From Varroa destructor (Eukaryota; Arthropoda; Arachnida; Mesostigmata; Varroidae): a DNA stretch of 64,000 bases. Positions 12,401 to 24,951 of this stretch are shown here, piece by piece. The DNA is taken from NCBI RefSeq assembly GCF_002443255.2, contig NW_019211455.1, positions 44,270,457 to 44,334,456 of the forward strand, given 5' to 3'. Each line of letters opens with the position of its first letter. Within the stretch, counting starts at the first letter, position 1. The position numbers and the translations under genes are program-made. The notes under the pieces are model-generated. The model was given only the letters and a program-made list of their open reading frames with translations. It did no database searches and had not been told where the DNA came from.

Positions 12401-13079
12401 AGAAGTTTTTTTTTTAAAATGGCCGTTCGTTTAGTGTTTCATATTCTGAATTCAAGGTATGATCACGTGTACATTGAATAAACAAGACAGAAAGGAACCA
12501 CACCCCTAGCAGACGCAAAAACAATTCCTGCCATATTAAATGCGGCTTTAAAAATAGCTAATCGAAAAGGCGTATATATATAATTTACGTGTTAGATATA
12601 GCAAAACTTTATATTTCCCTCGAGTGCAGTTCTCGCATAACCGAACACTTTTGTTGTTAAATGTGTCGACAATTATCTAGCCAATTTGCTATAACAAGCG
12701 AATGTCTAAGGTCCTCAATTCTCGATGTAACTATTTCAAACTATAATAAATGGAACGACGTTATTTCATATTAGGATAGTATTATCAAAGTCAACGGTGA
12801 CGGTTGCCACTGTCCTTTGAATCGTGTATGCCGATTTCCACTTTGTTTTTGTCAATTCCCTGTAATACTCGAGGCAAGACAATCAAATTGACCATGGAAT
12901 CGGTTATCGCTACCGAAAATAGTATATATTTGAGGCTATATTTCTCATATTCTCTAAATCTATTTTTTCCTAAGGACCATCTTTTTTGCACAGGACCGGC
13001 TTTCAATACTTATTCAGCCAGTCATCCTCATTTCGTCATCTTACCCCGTTTATCCCTCTATTGGTAAACACGGCAGCGC
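9408..13079. other. Non-coding; nothing convincing
   Basis: The minus frame 11009-11356 (115 codons, ATG start) and the minus frame 12791-13006 (71 codons, with a short GPCR-like hydrophobic stretch) are the only items of note. Neither has supporting splice or family evidence. Confidence 0.45.
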
Positions 13080-13640
13080 CTTTTCCAGCCCCCCAATCGA
13101 TGCACGGTTTCAGGGGCAAAGCTGCCCTGGGAAAACGCCACCGTAAAGTTGACAGATAGACGCAACGCACGAAGTTATTGACAGGGAATTGGTATCCGTT
13201 AGGTAAATTCCACACGGCGAGCCGAAGGGACAGATCCTTGTGAGCGCCGAAAGCGACTCACTGTTGTGGTCGACAGTGAGAGGCTCACGCGAAAGAAGGC
13301 CGGTCCCGAACTGCCTTCTCCTGTGTCGTCGGTTCCTATCGCAGTGGTGGATTCTCGCTAGCGGGTTTTGGTGGCTGGATGCCAGATTCGTGCAGCCTGC
13401 AGTGTGTTTTTAATCGATCCAATCGGCACCAACGTTACCTCAGATTGGCCCGATCTTCACACACCTCATACTCTATTGGACGTCTTCGTTGAAGTGAGAT
13501 GTAGGGCTTTTCCTACACCGTCAAGGAAAGGAAGTGAGAGAATGAAGACTAGTCGCGATGGTGGATTGATCATCGATCCTCGTATTGCTTTTCGGCCTGG
13601 CTGTTTTGTTGACATTGCCCCAATAACATGATGATCTTTG
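13080..13640. promoter_or_regulatory. CpG-rich island, possible promoter or first-exon region
   Basis: Distinctly more GC- and CpG-rich than the flanking DNA. It contains an 8 bp inverted repeat, CTCACTGT (13257-13264) with ACAGTGAG (13273-13280). Plus frame 13368-13631 stays open but has no ATG near its start and no recognisable domain. No TATA box or clear start exon was found, so promoter activity is inferred from composition only. Confidence 0.25.
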
Positions 13641-15145
13641 CTTTTGCTATTCAAATCGAAATGGTTTAGTCTTGGCGGTAGGTGTGGCCAAAGTTTTACC
13701 TTTAACTTGATAGGATTGCCTCGGATCAATAGACAGATAGACTAGAACAGAACAAAAAGTCTTATCTTTCGTTCCCTATAATAAATCTCAGCAAGCACGT
13801 AAAAAGTGTGGTAAGAGTGTATTAAGGAATTGATTAATTTTAATATAAATGATATTCACATGCGATTTGGATCTTATATGCCTATTTCATTTTCACTTGA
13901 CAAATATAAACACCCTATACTAAAGGCCAAATATAAAAATATTCCATAATTAATAATGGAAACTAAATATGATGGCTGACAAGTTTCACTGATTCACAAC
14001 GCTGTGCTTAAAGACTTGTATCGTTCGTGAAATTTTTAATGACAATTAAAAATGAAATAAAACAATAGAAATAACTCAGATGCCCGACGTTTTAAATCTA
14101 GCAAAATCACTCGTTGACCTTTAGAGAAAGCTAAACCCAATAGGGCACTATTTTTTTTTTTAATCGAAATGTTATTTCTACCACATTACAGAAGTAAGAC
14201 ATCTCGTTCGTGCCTTGATGTCGCCGAACAATTCACCATCGCTAGAAATACTCCTCAGAGTAGCATCAGCAGCCTCTGTAACCGCTATATGACCGCTAGT
14301 AATTGAATTACTCAAGTCTCTTCCACTATCTGACCCTCAAACACCCCTGAAGAACCCCGTACCTCTTGGCCACTTTATTCATGCGACCTAGTTCATCCTG
14401 CCAGGGCGCAGCAAGTCCAAACGCGAACTATGTATGCGGAGAAGCTGCTCAAGAAAAGACCTCTTAACCAACTTTGTTGTTTCTTTCTTCAAAAAACAAA
14501 AACCCTTTCACGCCCTATTATAGAAAAACGTCTCTCAGACTAATTATATTGATCCAAACATCTAGGACAATCGAGTTACACTAAGAATGCTTGAGTGTAA
14601 AACTTACTATTCAACCCCGCATGACAAATGCAAGACGTAATAACAGATGGGAGCAACTTGAAGATGATGGCTGTGACGATTTGTGCAGATAGCGGAGATT
14701 GTGGGTTACCGTCCTAAACGTTCTCAAGGCTAGTCTTATGACACAACTTGAAGAGCACATAGAGATAAAAGTCACTTTTCCATGTGAATAATGCTATACG
14801 ATTTGTCCCCGCCACCAACGAAATTTGGCCATTGAAACACTGATTGGTTCACTGTGCCATCCACATAATGTTACGAGACCAGATGACCGCGGGAACTGTG
14901 CGAATTTCCTTCGGTTTTTTTCTTATTTGGTCCTTTTGCTTAATGCCCACACCCCCGCTCACACACACATATGCATACCATACAAACGTACACTAAGAAC
15001 TTGTGCACAAACTAACCCCGGGTGTTTCTTGGTTATTCTCGTGTTTAGTGATCGCGATGGCCCTATCTGTCTTCATCCAACAATGCTATCCTTCATGCTC
15101 AACATCTTACACAACGCCCTTCTCCTTTTTTTCGTTGCCTGGCAG
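13641..15145. other. Non-coding; possible intron upstream of the 15.1 kb candidate
   Basis: AT-rich to 14.2 kb. At 14192 an acceptor-like ATTACAG is followed by a 38-codon open frame ending near 14308. The length is within chance, so it is not called. Confidence 0.4.
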
Positions 15146-15367
15146 ATGCAGTGTCGCAGCTGCGACTGCTTGGCAGGCCAAGTTAATGCAATCTTGTGCC
15201 CCATAGTTGATTTTCTTGAAGACAAGAAGGCGCGAGGCGAGGCGCTTCTGTTCTCCGCTCGTCGCTTGGAGACCCCCCTCCGACTAAATACGTTGGCAGG
15301 TCGTGCAGGACTAGCAAAGCAGACTTTCCTGCTATACAAAGAAGGTCTCGTCCGAAACGATCTTTAG
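15146..15367 (+). CDS. Candidate 3'-terminal coding exon, product unknown
   Basis: A long pyrimidine tract (15117-15140) runs into GCCTGGCAG|ATG, a very strong 3' splice site. The frame then stays open for 73 codons to TAG at 15365-15367. It begins with a Cys-rich MQCRSCDCLAG, continues with an acidic/basic helical-looking stretch (FLEDKKARGEALLFSARRLE, about residues 28-47) and ends KEGLVRNDL. It is the C-terminal half of the longest open frame in the window (from about 14825), but the upstream half is low-complexity and more likely intron. No domain was recognised. No AATAAA follows within about 250 bp and no partner exon was found. Alternatively the ATG could be a true start with the acceptor in a 5' UTR. 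Confidence 0.3.
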   Translation: MQCRSCDCLAGQVNAILCPIVDFLEDKKARGEALLFSARRLETPLRLNTLAGRAGLAKQTFLLYKEGLVRNDL

Positions 15368-16911
15368 TCCTTTGAGTGTTTCCCTACAACATTCGGGTCA
15401 TAGGAACGCCTTATATAAGCCAAGGTCCTAGACAGCCCCATCAAGCCCCGCTGGACCGCCGAACAGGCTTAACCTAGTACGTTCTTACCACCCCAGATAG
15501 GCGACCGACTCCCTTAATATAGCTATGCTGAGGCTTTCTCCTGCTTAGACTCTCAGGTTTTTCGTTTTTTTACTTTATTTCCATCTCTTCGTTGCTGCGT
15601 ATGGGGTGTCGCTGGCATGCTGCACTGCTCATATGAATGCCAACAGAATGCCCTGATGAAAAGACTCGTCCAATGATCGTACAGGCTGAATCGAACTGAG
15701 CAAGGAAAAAAGAGAACCATAACTGAGCAGTTGACAGCGGAACTTTGGAAGTTTTCGATGACAAAAAGGCCAAGGCTACATACAACGTTAAAATAGTCAA
15801 AAAGACCTTTCTGTATATTGTCATGACTACAAGTTAGTGATTACATACATGAGTGAAGCTAACGACTTTAGTGTACCGGTCCCTGCTAGCCAATAACAAA
15901 AGCTCATTGGTCCGTGTCAACTTTTTGACAACATTGAGATGACAGACAGTGCTGTCGAATTGGAAACGGGGTTAGCAGAGTATGACGATCCGTCGAGGTT
16001 GGTGAAATTAGTTTTAGCGAAATTTCGCTTAGGTGGAAAACCACGGACTACTAGCAGGTCGCAGTGGCCCGCCCCAGGGAGCAAGTACCTGTAGAGTTAT
16101 CCCGAGTTTCGTTTGAGTTGCGATTGGCTGAAAGCGGATACAATTCAGATTGAAGCGAAAGTTTCGAGCAATTTAAACCGAAACGGACGCTACAAGGCTT
16201 ACTAGGCGCTTTCAGATGGTCAGGCTCAATGTTTTCTATGCTAGATTTACAGATCTTCCTAAGCGGCCTTTTTTTGCAGACTTTATTATTATGACAAATT
16301 TGAATTTGGATGCAAATTCAGTCGCTCTACGGTAAAATTATACATCGCAGCGGCGTTTCCTTCAGTTTACTAGCCATGTTTAATGAGGATCTAAGCTCGG
16401 CTATGGATGCAGACTGAAGGGCATGTCCAAGATTACTGATACAAGATACTGAAGCGATAGTGCTTAAGTATTTGCCTAATAACCAGGGTCATCCATAACG
16501 AATATTGGTTCGATTCTGTGCGTAGATAAATATTGATACTCCAGTGAAAATCCGAATAAAGACAGGAAAGGTCAGGAACGTCGCTTTTTGTGCTCGGTCC
16601 CACCCGATTGCCTTATTTTGCCCCTTACGTTGATAAGTCCTTGAGGCATACTAAAACAGAGGTACAGAGGCCTGTCGTAGAAAAGGCAGCTGCGACTTCT
16701 TGACTGTGGAAAAGTGTCAGGATGATACTCAGGCTTAACCAAGTATTTTTTTGTACCAATACCGTCTCACTTAAAAATGTAAGTATAGATTTCTCTCGCA
16801 ACGCGAGCCTGTCAGATAATGGCATTCTCGTAGCGTTAATAACCATATATGAGTTAGCAAATCGTCACTGGTCTCCAGTAGTTTCGGTGTTGTGGACAAG
16901 CTGGAAAGTAG
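15368..16911. other. Non-coding; nothing seen
   Basis: Only short frames on both strands (15570-15824 minus and 16625-16846 minus), with no supporting signals. Confidence 0.5.
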
Positions 16912-17250
16912 ATGATTTTCGTTGCGTATGAAGGGCAGCCGCGTCGGATACCCGTCAGTCTACCCACCCATCGCTTCAGGCAAAACAGGACAGAGAAGTT
17001 GTCTAAGTCGATGTTGATGCCCATCGAACATACACAGATAAAATTTCGCCCTTGGCATAAGGCTCGTATAACACAGGCGTATGTAAACCAACCTGTGGCC
17101 CAAAAGGTGCCTGATATGACGACGTTCGTTCCTATAAATCCATTCCAATGTTACAGCCAAGATTGGCTTAGATCGTTGCAGAATCGAAAATGTCCCATCC
17201 CGAATCAAGAGAAGGTTACGAGCCGTGAAAAAACCCTGATCGCGAGATGA
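16912..17250 (+). CDS. ATG-initiated 112-codon open frame, hypothetical
   Basis: ATG at 16912 follows an in-frame TAG directly and the frame runs to TGA at 17250. The predicted protein is basic, soluble-looking and not low-complexity (it contains KFRPWHKARITQAYVNQPV and VPINPFQCYSQDW), with no signal peptide, membrane segment or recognised domain. The opposite strand is also open over 16960-17208, a common feature of chance frames. No splice site or polyadenylation signal supports it. It is listed as one of the few long frames with its own ATG and balanced composition; a chance frame remains quite possible. Confidence 0.18.
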   Translation: MIFVAYEGQPRRIPVSLPTHRFRQNRTEKLSKSMLMPIEHTQIKFRPWHKARITQAYVNQPVAQKVPDMTTFVPINPFQCYSQDWLRSLQNRKCPIPNQEKVTSREKTLIAR

Positions 17251-19789
17251 GGATCTTCAGCACGATTACTGTGCCCGAACCCTTATGATCGAAAGAGATA
17301 ATATGATTTTGTAACAATAGGTACACTTTGGTAGTTCTGTAAACGGAGAACGGTCTGCCTTAGCGTACGTATTTCAATTTGTCGATATGTAAAGGTATTG
17401 GTCAGCTTAGATATGTTAATACGAATGCGTATGCAATACGTACGTATAGAGGTATTCCGTCAAATCCCCTAAGAAAAGGCCAGAAAAATAACGTTCTACG
17501 CAAATGATGCTCATTCTGTGTTCTGTGAATGGATATTTAGCTAGTGACGTTTGTTTTAAAACATCACCTGACAGTCATCAATTCTTTCAGTCAGCACAGT
17601 AGTGGTTAAACCGGCGCCATGCCTTAGGTAATCAAAGTTTGACTACCTCAGAATAGATGTTTCCGTATTATTTTACTTTTTTTTTTTGTTTTGAAACACA
17701 CGTCAGTATTTGGATATATACTCACAAACCAAATAATACAAATTGATTGCGCGGTTACCTTTGTAATCGTTTCCAGAAGATTTTTTTTACTTTCCAAACA
17801 CATACATTTCCGTGAACCCCCTTAAGAGCATACGATGAGGATGACAATAATGTGACGTTCATCATGTAAGCCGTATATTCTAGCACCAATGCTGCTTTTA
17901 AGAAAAAAAAATTTAGAGAGCCACTTTTGGCCATTTTGACATACAACAGTTGCTAGTCCTACACCTTGCCGTTTCCACTGCTCGTGCCATGGGTTACTTG
18001 GCTCTGCTGGCGCTGCTAGGCTTGGTTAGTAGATCCATAACCCCAATCCACAAAGACAGCGAGTCCCCTGCCACTCACTAGCCAACGTCCTACCTCACTT
18101 CCTGCTCTGTCCTTCCCTTTTTTCGCATGGGTTGTTTTTGGTCTATCATTGGTCGAAAGGCGAATATGGCGAACAAAAACAAATACTAGCTCCCTCATTT
18201 GCCGGTGGACACCAGATAATCTTCAGACTGTCCGATTTGCGACGGTTTTAAGGGGTTGTGACTACCCCAGCTGCGCGGATTGTTGCTGTTGGGGCTCGAT
18301 CGGCAGCCGACTCATTTTTGCTGCACAGCCGGTCCAAATAGTTCGAGGCCGGTGATCAGTATGGTAATTGTAAGAAGCAGCGAAACACAGGCCTCTATTG
18401 GCTACCCGGCGACGTAGTGACTTCTGTTTAGGCGTTAGGCTCCGAGCTTTCGCGAAAGTTCAATAGCAGCCTATTTAGGGCTAGAGAACGTATGCAATAC
18501 GTATGTTAGCGAACAGGATGTATCAACATATGAAACGAATTTGCTGTAAGTACCCACAGTCGAAGGCCAATGTATTTCTATTTATTATCGTCAGGATAGT
18601 GGCTTACGCGTTCCATTGAATGAAGGTTGGGTTCTTCTATACATATAGATGTGCTGATGATGACAGGATGCTTTCCTTGACCATATCTGTCGACAGCTAC
18701 TCTTTCTAACATATACGTATATTTAACTCATTAAATCTTAGTAGATAGATAGAAGAATTAACAAATGTCAAACATCATGTGCTTCTCAGATACGCACAGA
18801 TTCTTTTACTGTTTGACATAAGCATTGAGGAACTATATATATATATATATATATAACTATAATAAATAATAAGTTCCCCTAGTGATTAGAAGTTCAATGT
18901 TTAATTTATCGAAACAAATAGATAACTGTTCTATTAAAATTCAAGCCGTTATTGAATGAGCTCAATGTGATAGCTCGAAACTCACTTTCGTCAAATATCA
19001 ATAATATCGCGCCCCTTCCTCTATTCTTTTTACCGTTAATTCTGCTCGATCTATTTTCGTCAAAATTGTTACCATGTTCATTCTTCACCGTGGCGCTGTG
19101 GTCGCTATCGTCGTTAAATCTGTTGTCCCCGTAATCCCTGTAGCACCAGAACTTTGTCGGATTTGTTATTGCCGTTACTCGAGCTGCCGTCCCTCACGCG
19201 CATCGCTACGAACTTATTGTTAAATTTGTCTGGGGCCTGCCTGTCTTTTGTTCGCGTATAGCCGCTTTTTTACTTGCGACTTGAAGGTTGCATTCGCTCT
19301 CGTCGTAGCCAACCTTAAAACGTCATTTGCTTTTTTCATTCGAAAGTAGAAAAATCTGCAGAAACTGTTGGCATTTCGACAATTACTCGAGTGATGGATG
19401 TGCTATTATGTTTTTGACGAGCGTCAGCGGCAGCGTGTATGCCAGCTCGGCAGGCGCAATAACACCACGCTGGCCATCGGAGTCATCGGTGTAACTCAGA
19501 AATCACTATCGCCAGCGTCACCACGAGGTCCTTCGCCACGATATACCCACCTGGGACCATCGGTGAATTAGCTGGACCAAGAGCCTTCGCCGACGCACCG
19601 GGGATGATTGAACTGAGCTGGCCTGATCGAAAACGCTAGCGAAATCCAACAAGAGGTATACCATGAGAAAGGGAAGAGTAGTAAAAGTAGACGAGAGGGC
19701 ATAAAGTGGCCAGATGATGACTACCGGAGACGAACCAGACCAACCAATCAATGTTCTGTTCATTGGGCGGATGGAAACATGGAAGCGCA

Positions 19790-19790
<1 letters not shown>
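17251..19790. other. Non-coding with scattered repeats
   Basis: A 15 bp motif, CGTATGCAATACGTA, occurs at about 17425 and again at about 18488, 1 kb apart and in the same orientation. No gene is supported. Confidence 0.45.
18834..18855. repeat. (TA)11 microsatellite
   Basis: Uninterrupted TA dinucleotides, read directly. Confidence 0.95.

Positions 19791-19840
<50 letters not shown>
19791..19840. repeat. (AC)25 microsatellite
   Basis: Fifty perfect bases of AC, then about 20 bp of imperfect AC/AG/AT. It is the longest simple repeat fully inside the window and likely polymorphic. Frames with His-Thr or Cys-Val runs here are its translations. Confidence 0.98.
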
Positions 19841-19845
<5 letters not shown>

Positions 19846-20793
19846 GACACCAACACACACGTTCATAGGGAAACTCTCCCAGATACGTCGCAGAGTATAT
19901 GGATACCAACCCAACCCACTAAACGGCCCAATGGGTAATGACGAACTATGAGTGATCGAAATGATAGCCAATGTCAGTAGCAACATTCGAAGGCGCTGTC
20001 CGCAAATCGACGGGACCACCAGTGAAACGGCATTATCATTTCGATCTGCCACCGTCAAACTCAGCACAGTATATATGATTAATATTATCATAGTTGTGTG
20101 ATAAATTAAAGTTATATTAGTAAAATCAAATCAACAGTCTTTGTTGTTGCGTAGCGTCAATGTTGTGGTACGAATTGCACGGGGATTTCGGGCGGAGAAT
20201 ATTGGTGGTACAGGCCTCACACACACTGGCAAAAAAAACTTGAAGAAGATAGGTTTTCGCTAATTAAACAGGAACTGTTGTTATGAGAGGTCTTAATGCA
20301 CATCGTATAAGCTGGAAGAAAGACAGCGAGAGAAAAAGCAAACCAAATAAACCTGGTGTTATTGAGAAAAAAGAAAACTAGCAATTACTAACTTATAACC
20401 AAATGATATCCGGGAAGAAGCAAAGCACGGGGCAAAACGTTTACCTGCTTGCTCTTCTAGGATAAACGGTGCTATAGTTGTCCATATTTAACATGCCCAC
20501 TTCACATATCTAGCTAGCAGCGGACCCGTCCTATAGGTAGAAAACCCGAAATGCATCCATACGTTCTGCTATATCGTACAGAACATTGACGCTTGTTGAA
20601 TCAACATTCGAAGATTGTCAAAGATACGTGACTTTCGGTTGAACCGCAAACCGTCAAATGCTCAATTTTGGAGTTCCGTCAGCACCTTCGCTTCTTTCTT
20701 GTGCTGTAGCTTTAACACTGACTATATTTCGCTTCTGCGATGACTTCATTGCGGTTATTTCCTTTCCTTTGCCTATTGTTATTCTCGTCGATG

Positions 20794-20817
20794 GTTGTCG
20801 TTGTCGTTGTCGTTGTC
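20794..20817. repeat. (GTTGTC)4 hexanucleotide repeat
   Basis: Four perfect 6 bp units, read directly. Confidence 0.95.
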
Positions 20818-21014
20818 TGCAGTTGTTGTTATTGTGTGCGTCTGCTGGAGCTGCCCTCTCGTTTTAGGACTCAGAAAACCTGACTGTGGAGGGGCAATGG
20901 CTGAGTCCCTCTGTCTTTGCTTGATCATACGACATGCAAACATTTGGAGCTATTGTTTTGTTAACGATTTGTCAGATAAACGTACTTTGCTAAATCTGTC
21001 GTTGCTGGCAGGGT

Positions 21015-21015
21015 G

Positions 21016-21052
<37 letters not shown>
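21015..21052. repeat. (GTT)3(GCT)9 triplet repeat
   Basis: A compound triplet run flanked by more interrupted GTT/GCT triplets. It reads as poly-Cys, poly-Leu or poly-Ala in the three frames, none with other coding support. Confidence 0.95.
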
Positions 21053-22848
21053 GGCCGTTGTTGCTGTTATTATTGGCGGTGTTTTTGTCCTCGATGTTAA
21101 CGTCGCTGTTATTGCTATTGTTAAGCATTTGTTAGTAACGTTATTTTGATGTGTTGTATGTATCTCTATAGCAAACAGCGTTTCGTTTTTAACGAAAGAA
21201 TTGAATAGTGAGGAAGAATTTCCAGCTCTGTTCGACTATGCTACGCATCGACAAATAGGCCGGTGAATGTAAGGACGATGATCAACAATACACGTCTTTT
21301 TCTATTCAGTCGTTCTTCAGATCTTCCGCACTTTTTATCGCTTTATCTTTGTTCTTGGACATACATTGTTTTCATTTGCTATCAAATCCATCTATTTTTA
21401 TTTTTCGATATCTATCAATTTCATCGCAGGGACAGAGAAAGAGGGGCAAATGGGGAGATTGCTGCGGTACAGTATTATATGGTCGTTGCCAACGACCACA
21501 ACGACTACGAATACCGCAAGCTACTTTTGTCGATTGATGGCAGCAGCTATACAAGCAGCAGTAGAAAACAGCCGATGAAGTAAAATATTGTGGTGCTCAA
21601 GCGGCCAAAAACTTTCTTCTGCCATTGGCCAGTGATGTATTGATGGACATTGTTGTAGCACGTCGTTGAATATGGCTGGCAGGCACTTTCGTAATAGATG
21701 TGGCCACATCTAGACGCGCTGTATAGACGCACGCAGGTTCCTGCTCGGCACCGTCAAAACTTAACTTTCTATAGCCTCATCCGTAAGTCGACGGTCCCGA
21801 CTTCTGGCGAATGCTGGTACACGCTAACTTTTACAGCCGAAGTTCAAACCACGCCATTCGGACATGAGCTTGATCAATGGACAACTGGCTTACTTTCTAT
21901 CCAAAGTGCTTCTGTATGCGCAGGCTGTTGTTGACGTGTTAAAACGTCTTGATGATTATGATGATGGGGACATGATGGTTATCGCGGTACCTCACGCATT
22001 GAGTAGATTCTTTCGGCTTTTGGTAATACTACGTAGTATCGCTTGATTGTTGATGTTGGAACGGGTGAATCAGTCTCTCTGATAGGGCACACGGCGAGCC
22101 TTGCTCCTAATAGAACGCCTGCTTTTTTAAGTTTAAGTCAATATGTGTTGTTTGGATATCAGCTAACTAAATGAGATTTATAGAACAAAGCTCATCAAAT
22201 AAGCCAGGAGCAGATTAAATCTGATATGCAAAAACTCCTACCTTCTCAACGCATGCTTCAATTCTAGCCTTTTGACATTATTTGCTAATAGATTATTATT
22301 GCTGGCTTGCAGAGCAATAAGATGAATTTAAGTTGCACAGATTGTTGCTATTCTCAATTATTAGCCTTAAAGTACGTCTTTACGATACTATATTTAATTT
22401 ATTATATTAATTTTTTTCTTTAGGTTAGTATATTGTATTTACTTCTTATTTATTTTTGGTGTAACCGCTTTTAACAATTCTAAGGTTTCCAAATTATAAG
22501 TCAAAAATAACCTGTTACATAAGTTTTTTCTTCCAGGCCAAAAATACCTTGAGTGCTTAAGAGCTTCTCTTACCGTTTACATCAAATAAAGTCTTCAATG
22601 ATTTTCTATTAAAGAAATATGTATGTTTGCAACTAAACGTTGGGTTATTGTATAAAATCTACCATCTGCCCTTATCACTTAAGCCCCTATTTTGCTTCCC
22701 TAAAGCCTTATTCGGACCTGAAGTAACTTTTGATTCTGCCTACCTAAAAGCAGGCCTCGACCATGTGTTAATAGGTCATAACCAGACTTACTGGTCCCGT
22801 TGTATCTGTTGTCGACGCTAGTGTTGTTAATGCCGCTCTTCAGGCCTA

Positions 22849-23148
22849 TTATAGTTCTTGTTGTCGGCTTATCTCGATATGCTGCTGTCGCCAGAGTTTA
22901 GCCGTCCGCGCGTTCATCGTTGAGGAGGTTTCCTTCTTTGTAGTTTTTGAATCTATCGCAGTGGAACTCGCTACAATGGCTAGCATTCTTCTGACGTTGG
23001 AGCAGCCGACTCTAACGTTTCCATTTAGATTCTGTTTGCTTCTGCACGCCTCTTCGGCCTCTTTTACGGCTTGTCGTTGCCTCAAATATTTACTCGGCCA
23101 AACGATCACCGCATATGTACAAGCGGATTGGATGAATCGATCTTCCCT
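22849..23148 (-). CDS. Candidate coding segment, 99-codon open frame, unknown product
   Basis: Minus-strand frame open from just after a stop at 23149-23151 to TAA at 22849-22851. The composition is protein-like: a short hydrophobic patch near the start (ACTYAVIVWPSKYL), then a charged, coiled-coil-like run (LRQRQAVKEAEEACRSK), a Ser/Thr/Lys-rich stretch and a Gln/Arg-rich end. The likely start is unclear: no ATG lies before the hydrophobic patch and the nearest upstream AG is a poor acceptor. The plus strand is also open over part of it. No family recognised and no poly(A) signal within 60 bp of the stop. It could be the last exon of a membrane protein or a chance frame on a purine-rich strand. 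Confidence 0.2.
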   Translation of the reverse strand, partial: REDRFIQSACTYAVIVWPSKYLRQRQAVKEAEEACRSKQNLNGNVRVGCSNVRRMLAIVASSTAIDSKTTKKETSSTMNARTAKLWRQQHIEISRQQEL

Positions 23149-23151
23149 TCA

Positions 23152-24951
23152 GGGAGTCAAGCATGAACGTAGCAATATGCCTAATACAACACATGAAGAC
23201 CTTTGGGGGGTGGTCGCGCCAACCATGTTGCTGTATAAACATATCAATGTGTGCCGTCAAACTAACAGGAGGTATTCATGCTAAAAGGCGAATGATCCGA
23301 AGACTCGTATGCACAACTATAGTAGTGAAGAAACAACCACAGCATAGAGAACCCGTTGATGCTGAAGGTCAGGTCAGCTTTCCATGCGATATTTTAGAAG
23401 TCAAGTTCCCTCCATGACGTCTTTGAGGTTCGTATTCCTGCTGTCGTTGTTGCGGGATTCTGTGATTATAATTTATTTAATATTATTATTTTAACTATTT
23501 CATGTAGTCGATTTGTGTGGCGGGACTAGAATTATTACTAGACTTGTTTGGATAGTGAACTTGAAATACATAAGCATTAGTCACAAGGGGCGTGATAACT
23601 GCAACGGTGAGGTTTCACACGGCGCACTGGTATACTCACCTCAAGCTTCGTATCAATAGACAAAACGTTTTATTAGCAATCGAACATGTCAACACAAGCG
23701 TCAACCGGGGTGTGGAGTCGAAGCTGTTGGTATCGACGAGAGCACGGTATAGTTACTAAAAATCTATTCTCTTACCCTAGTCGTGCATTGCCTGGAGATT
23801 TTAGATGACATCTTTGCCTTTACCATGTCTCAGCTTCTATTACACAATTTTCAGCTAAACGATAGGATTCTAGTTGCTAGCAAACAAGAACATGCGCACC
23901 AGCTACGGGTACTCTAGAGCGTCATTTGCGTGATTCGGTATTGTTATATGCCAATATGATGTTCATTGATTAGGAAACGTAGGGCAATTCAATAATCGGC
24001 ATAATGCTAAGTGAAACGTAAGTTTATCATTAAGAAATAACGCGTCGTACGCCATTACGGAGCGCACCTTCCTAATGCACCAACCTGCGCACCGGGTGAC
24101 ATTGCTTAAGAAAGCCATAGCTACTGTATGTACGGCACGCGATGGATGATTTAGGCGACTCTTTCTGGTGCTCAGTAGTGGATTATAGGAAAAGAGTGGA
24201 TTGTGGACTGAAGCGTAACGAGGTAGCCCACTCAGTTCTATAATTCAACTAGCAATAAACAACGCTTGAGGCCTCCTACGGGTTACGACTAATACGAACA
24301 GATTTCAGCTTTACTATAGGAGAGTCTACCTACACTATAACCTGTATAGAACTTCGGATAGTGTCAATCGAAATAAGGACTATGTAATGCTTTACCCACA
24401 TGCCTGCTGGTTTCCTAAGCGTCCTTTGAGCGTCGCCCAGTCCTGGATACCTTGGCGTAGATCAGCGCTAGGATGTAAAGCCCAGATCGCAAAGCCAACA
24501 CAAAGCAGCGCGTGCGCAAGAACTAAAAGTCTTTCACCCTAGGCGGGCAATGCTGATATATGTGGTAACATATATAGTTCGGTAGCGATACCGCTATACT
24601 AGTGCATGAAAACTCCACATTATCGCAACTTTGAGCAAGTACGCTGGAGTACTCTGGAGGGAGTTCTCTTCTTTGTACCCGCTCTTGGGTCGTAAGCCGA
24701 GTCCACACGCACCTAAGTAGAACATATGGGCAGGGGGATCAGCTGTTGACGCAGTAAGAAACTTACTCTACCTTTCAGGCTTAGTGGGCCTGTTTCGCTG
24801 ATTCTGGCAGGGCATATACAAACAGATTAAGCTTCTAGAGGCTTACAGTAGTCGATGCTGCCAATGAGCATAATGAGAAGCTGTATCTTGGGCTGGAGTT
24901 CAGGCGCAAGCCTTAGAGGAAGATTTCAACTCTCGCTGAGCACGAAACAGA
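23152..24951. other. Non-coding; one weak splice-pair
   Basis: Minus strand around 24765-24805 holds an acceptor-like CCTGCCAG followed about 40 nt later by AGA|GTAAGT with an open frame between. This could be a mini-exon but is within chance. Nothing else is supported. Confidence 0.4.

Larger units (their letters stand above)
19861..22848. other. Non-coding, rich in GTT/GTC/CTG triplets
   Basis: 20.7-21.1 kb is dominated by pyrimidine/GTT-type triplet runs; the open frames there are Leu/Cys/Val homopolymers. At 22537 a good acceptor-like tract (TTTTTTCTTCCAG) is followed by a 16-codon frame whose stop overlaps AATAAA. This is suggestive of a last exon but too short to call. Confidence 0.45.

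Noticed and set aside
12791..13006. Minus frame with a hydrophobic AITDSMVNLIVLP stretch like GPCR helix 2
   Set aside because: A single short match; no adjoining helices, DRY-type motif or splice pair could be found.
19518..20091. Minus frames of 112 and 151 codons with Cys-Val runs, and plus frames with His-Thr runs
   Set aside because: Translations of the (AC)25 microsatellite.
20795..21100. 101-codon plus frame with a poly-Cys run
   Set aside because: Translation of the GTT/GCT triplet repeat; no flanking coding evidence.
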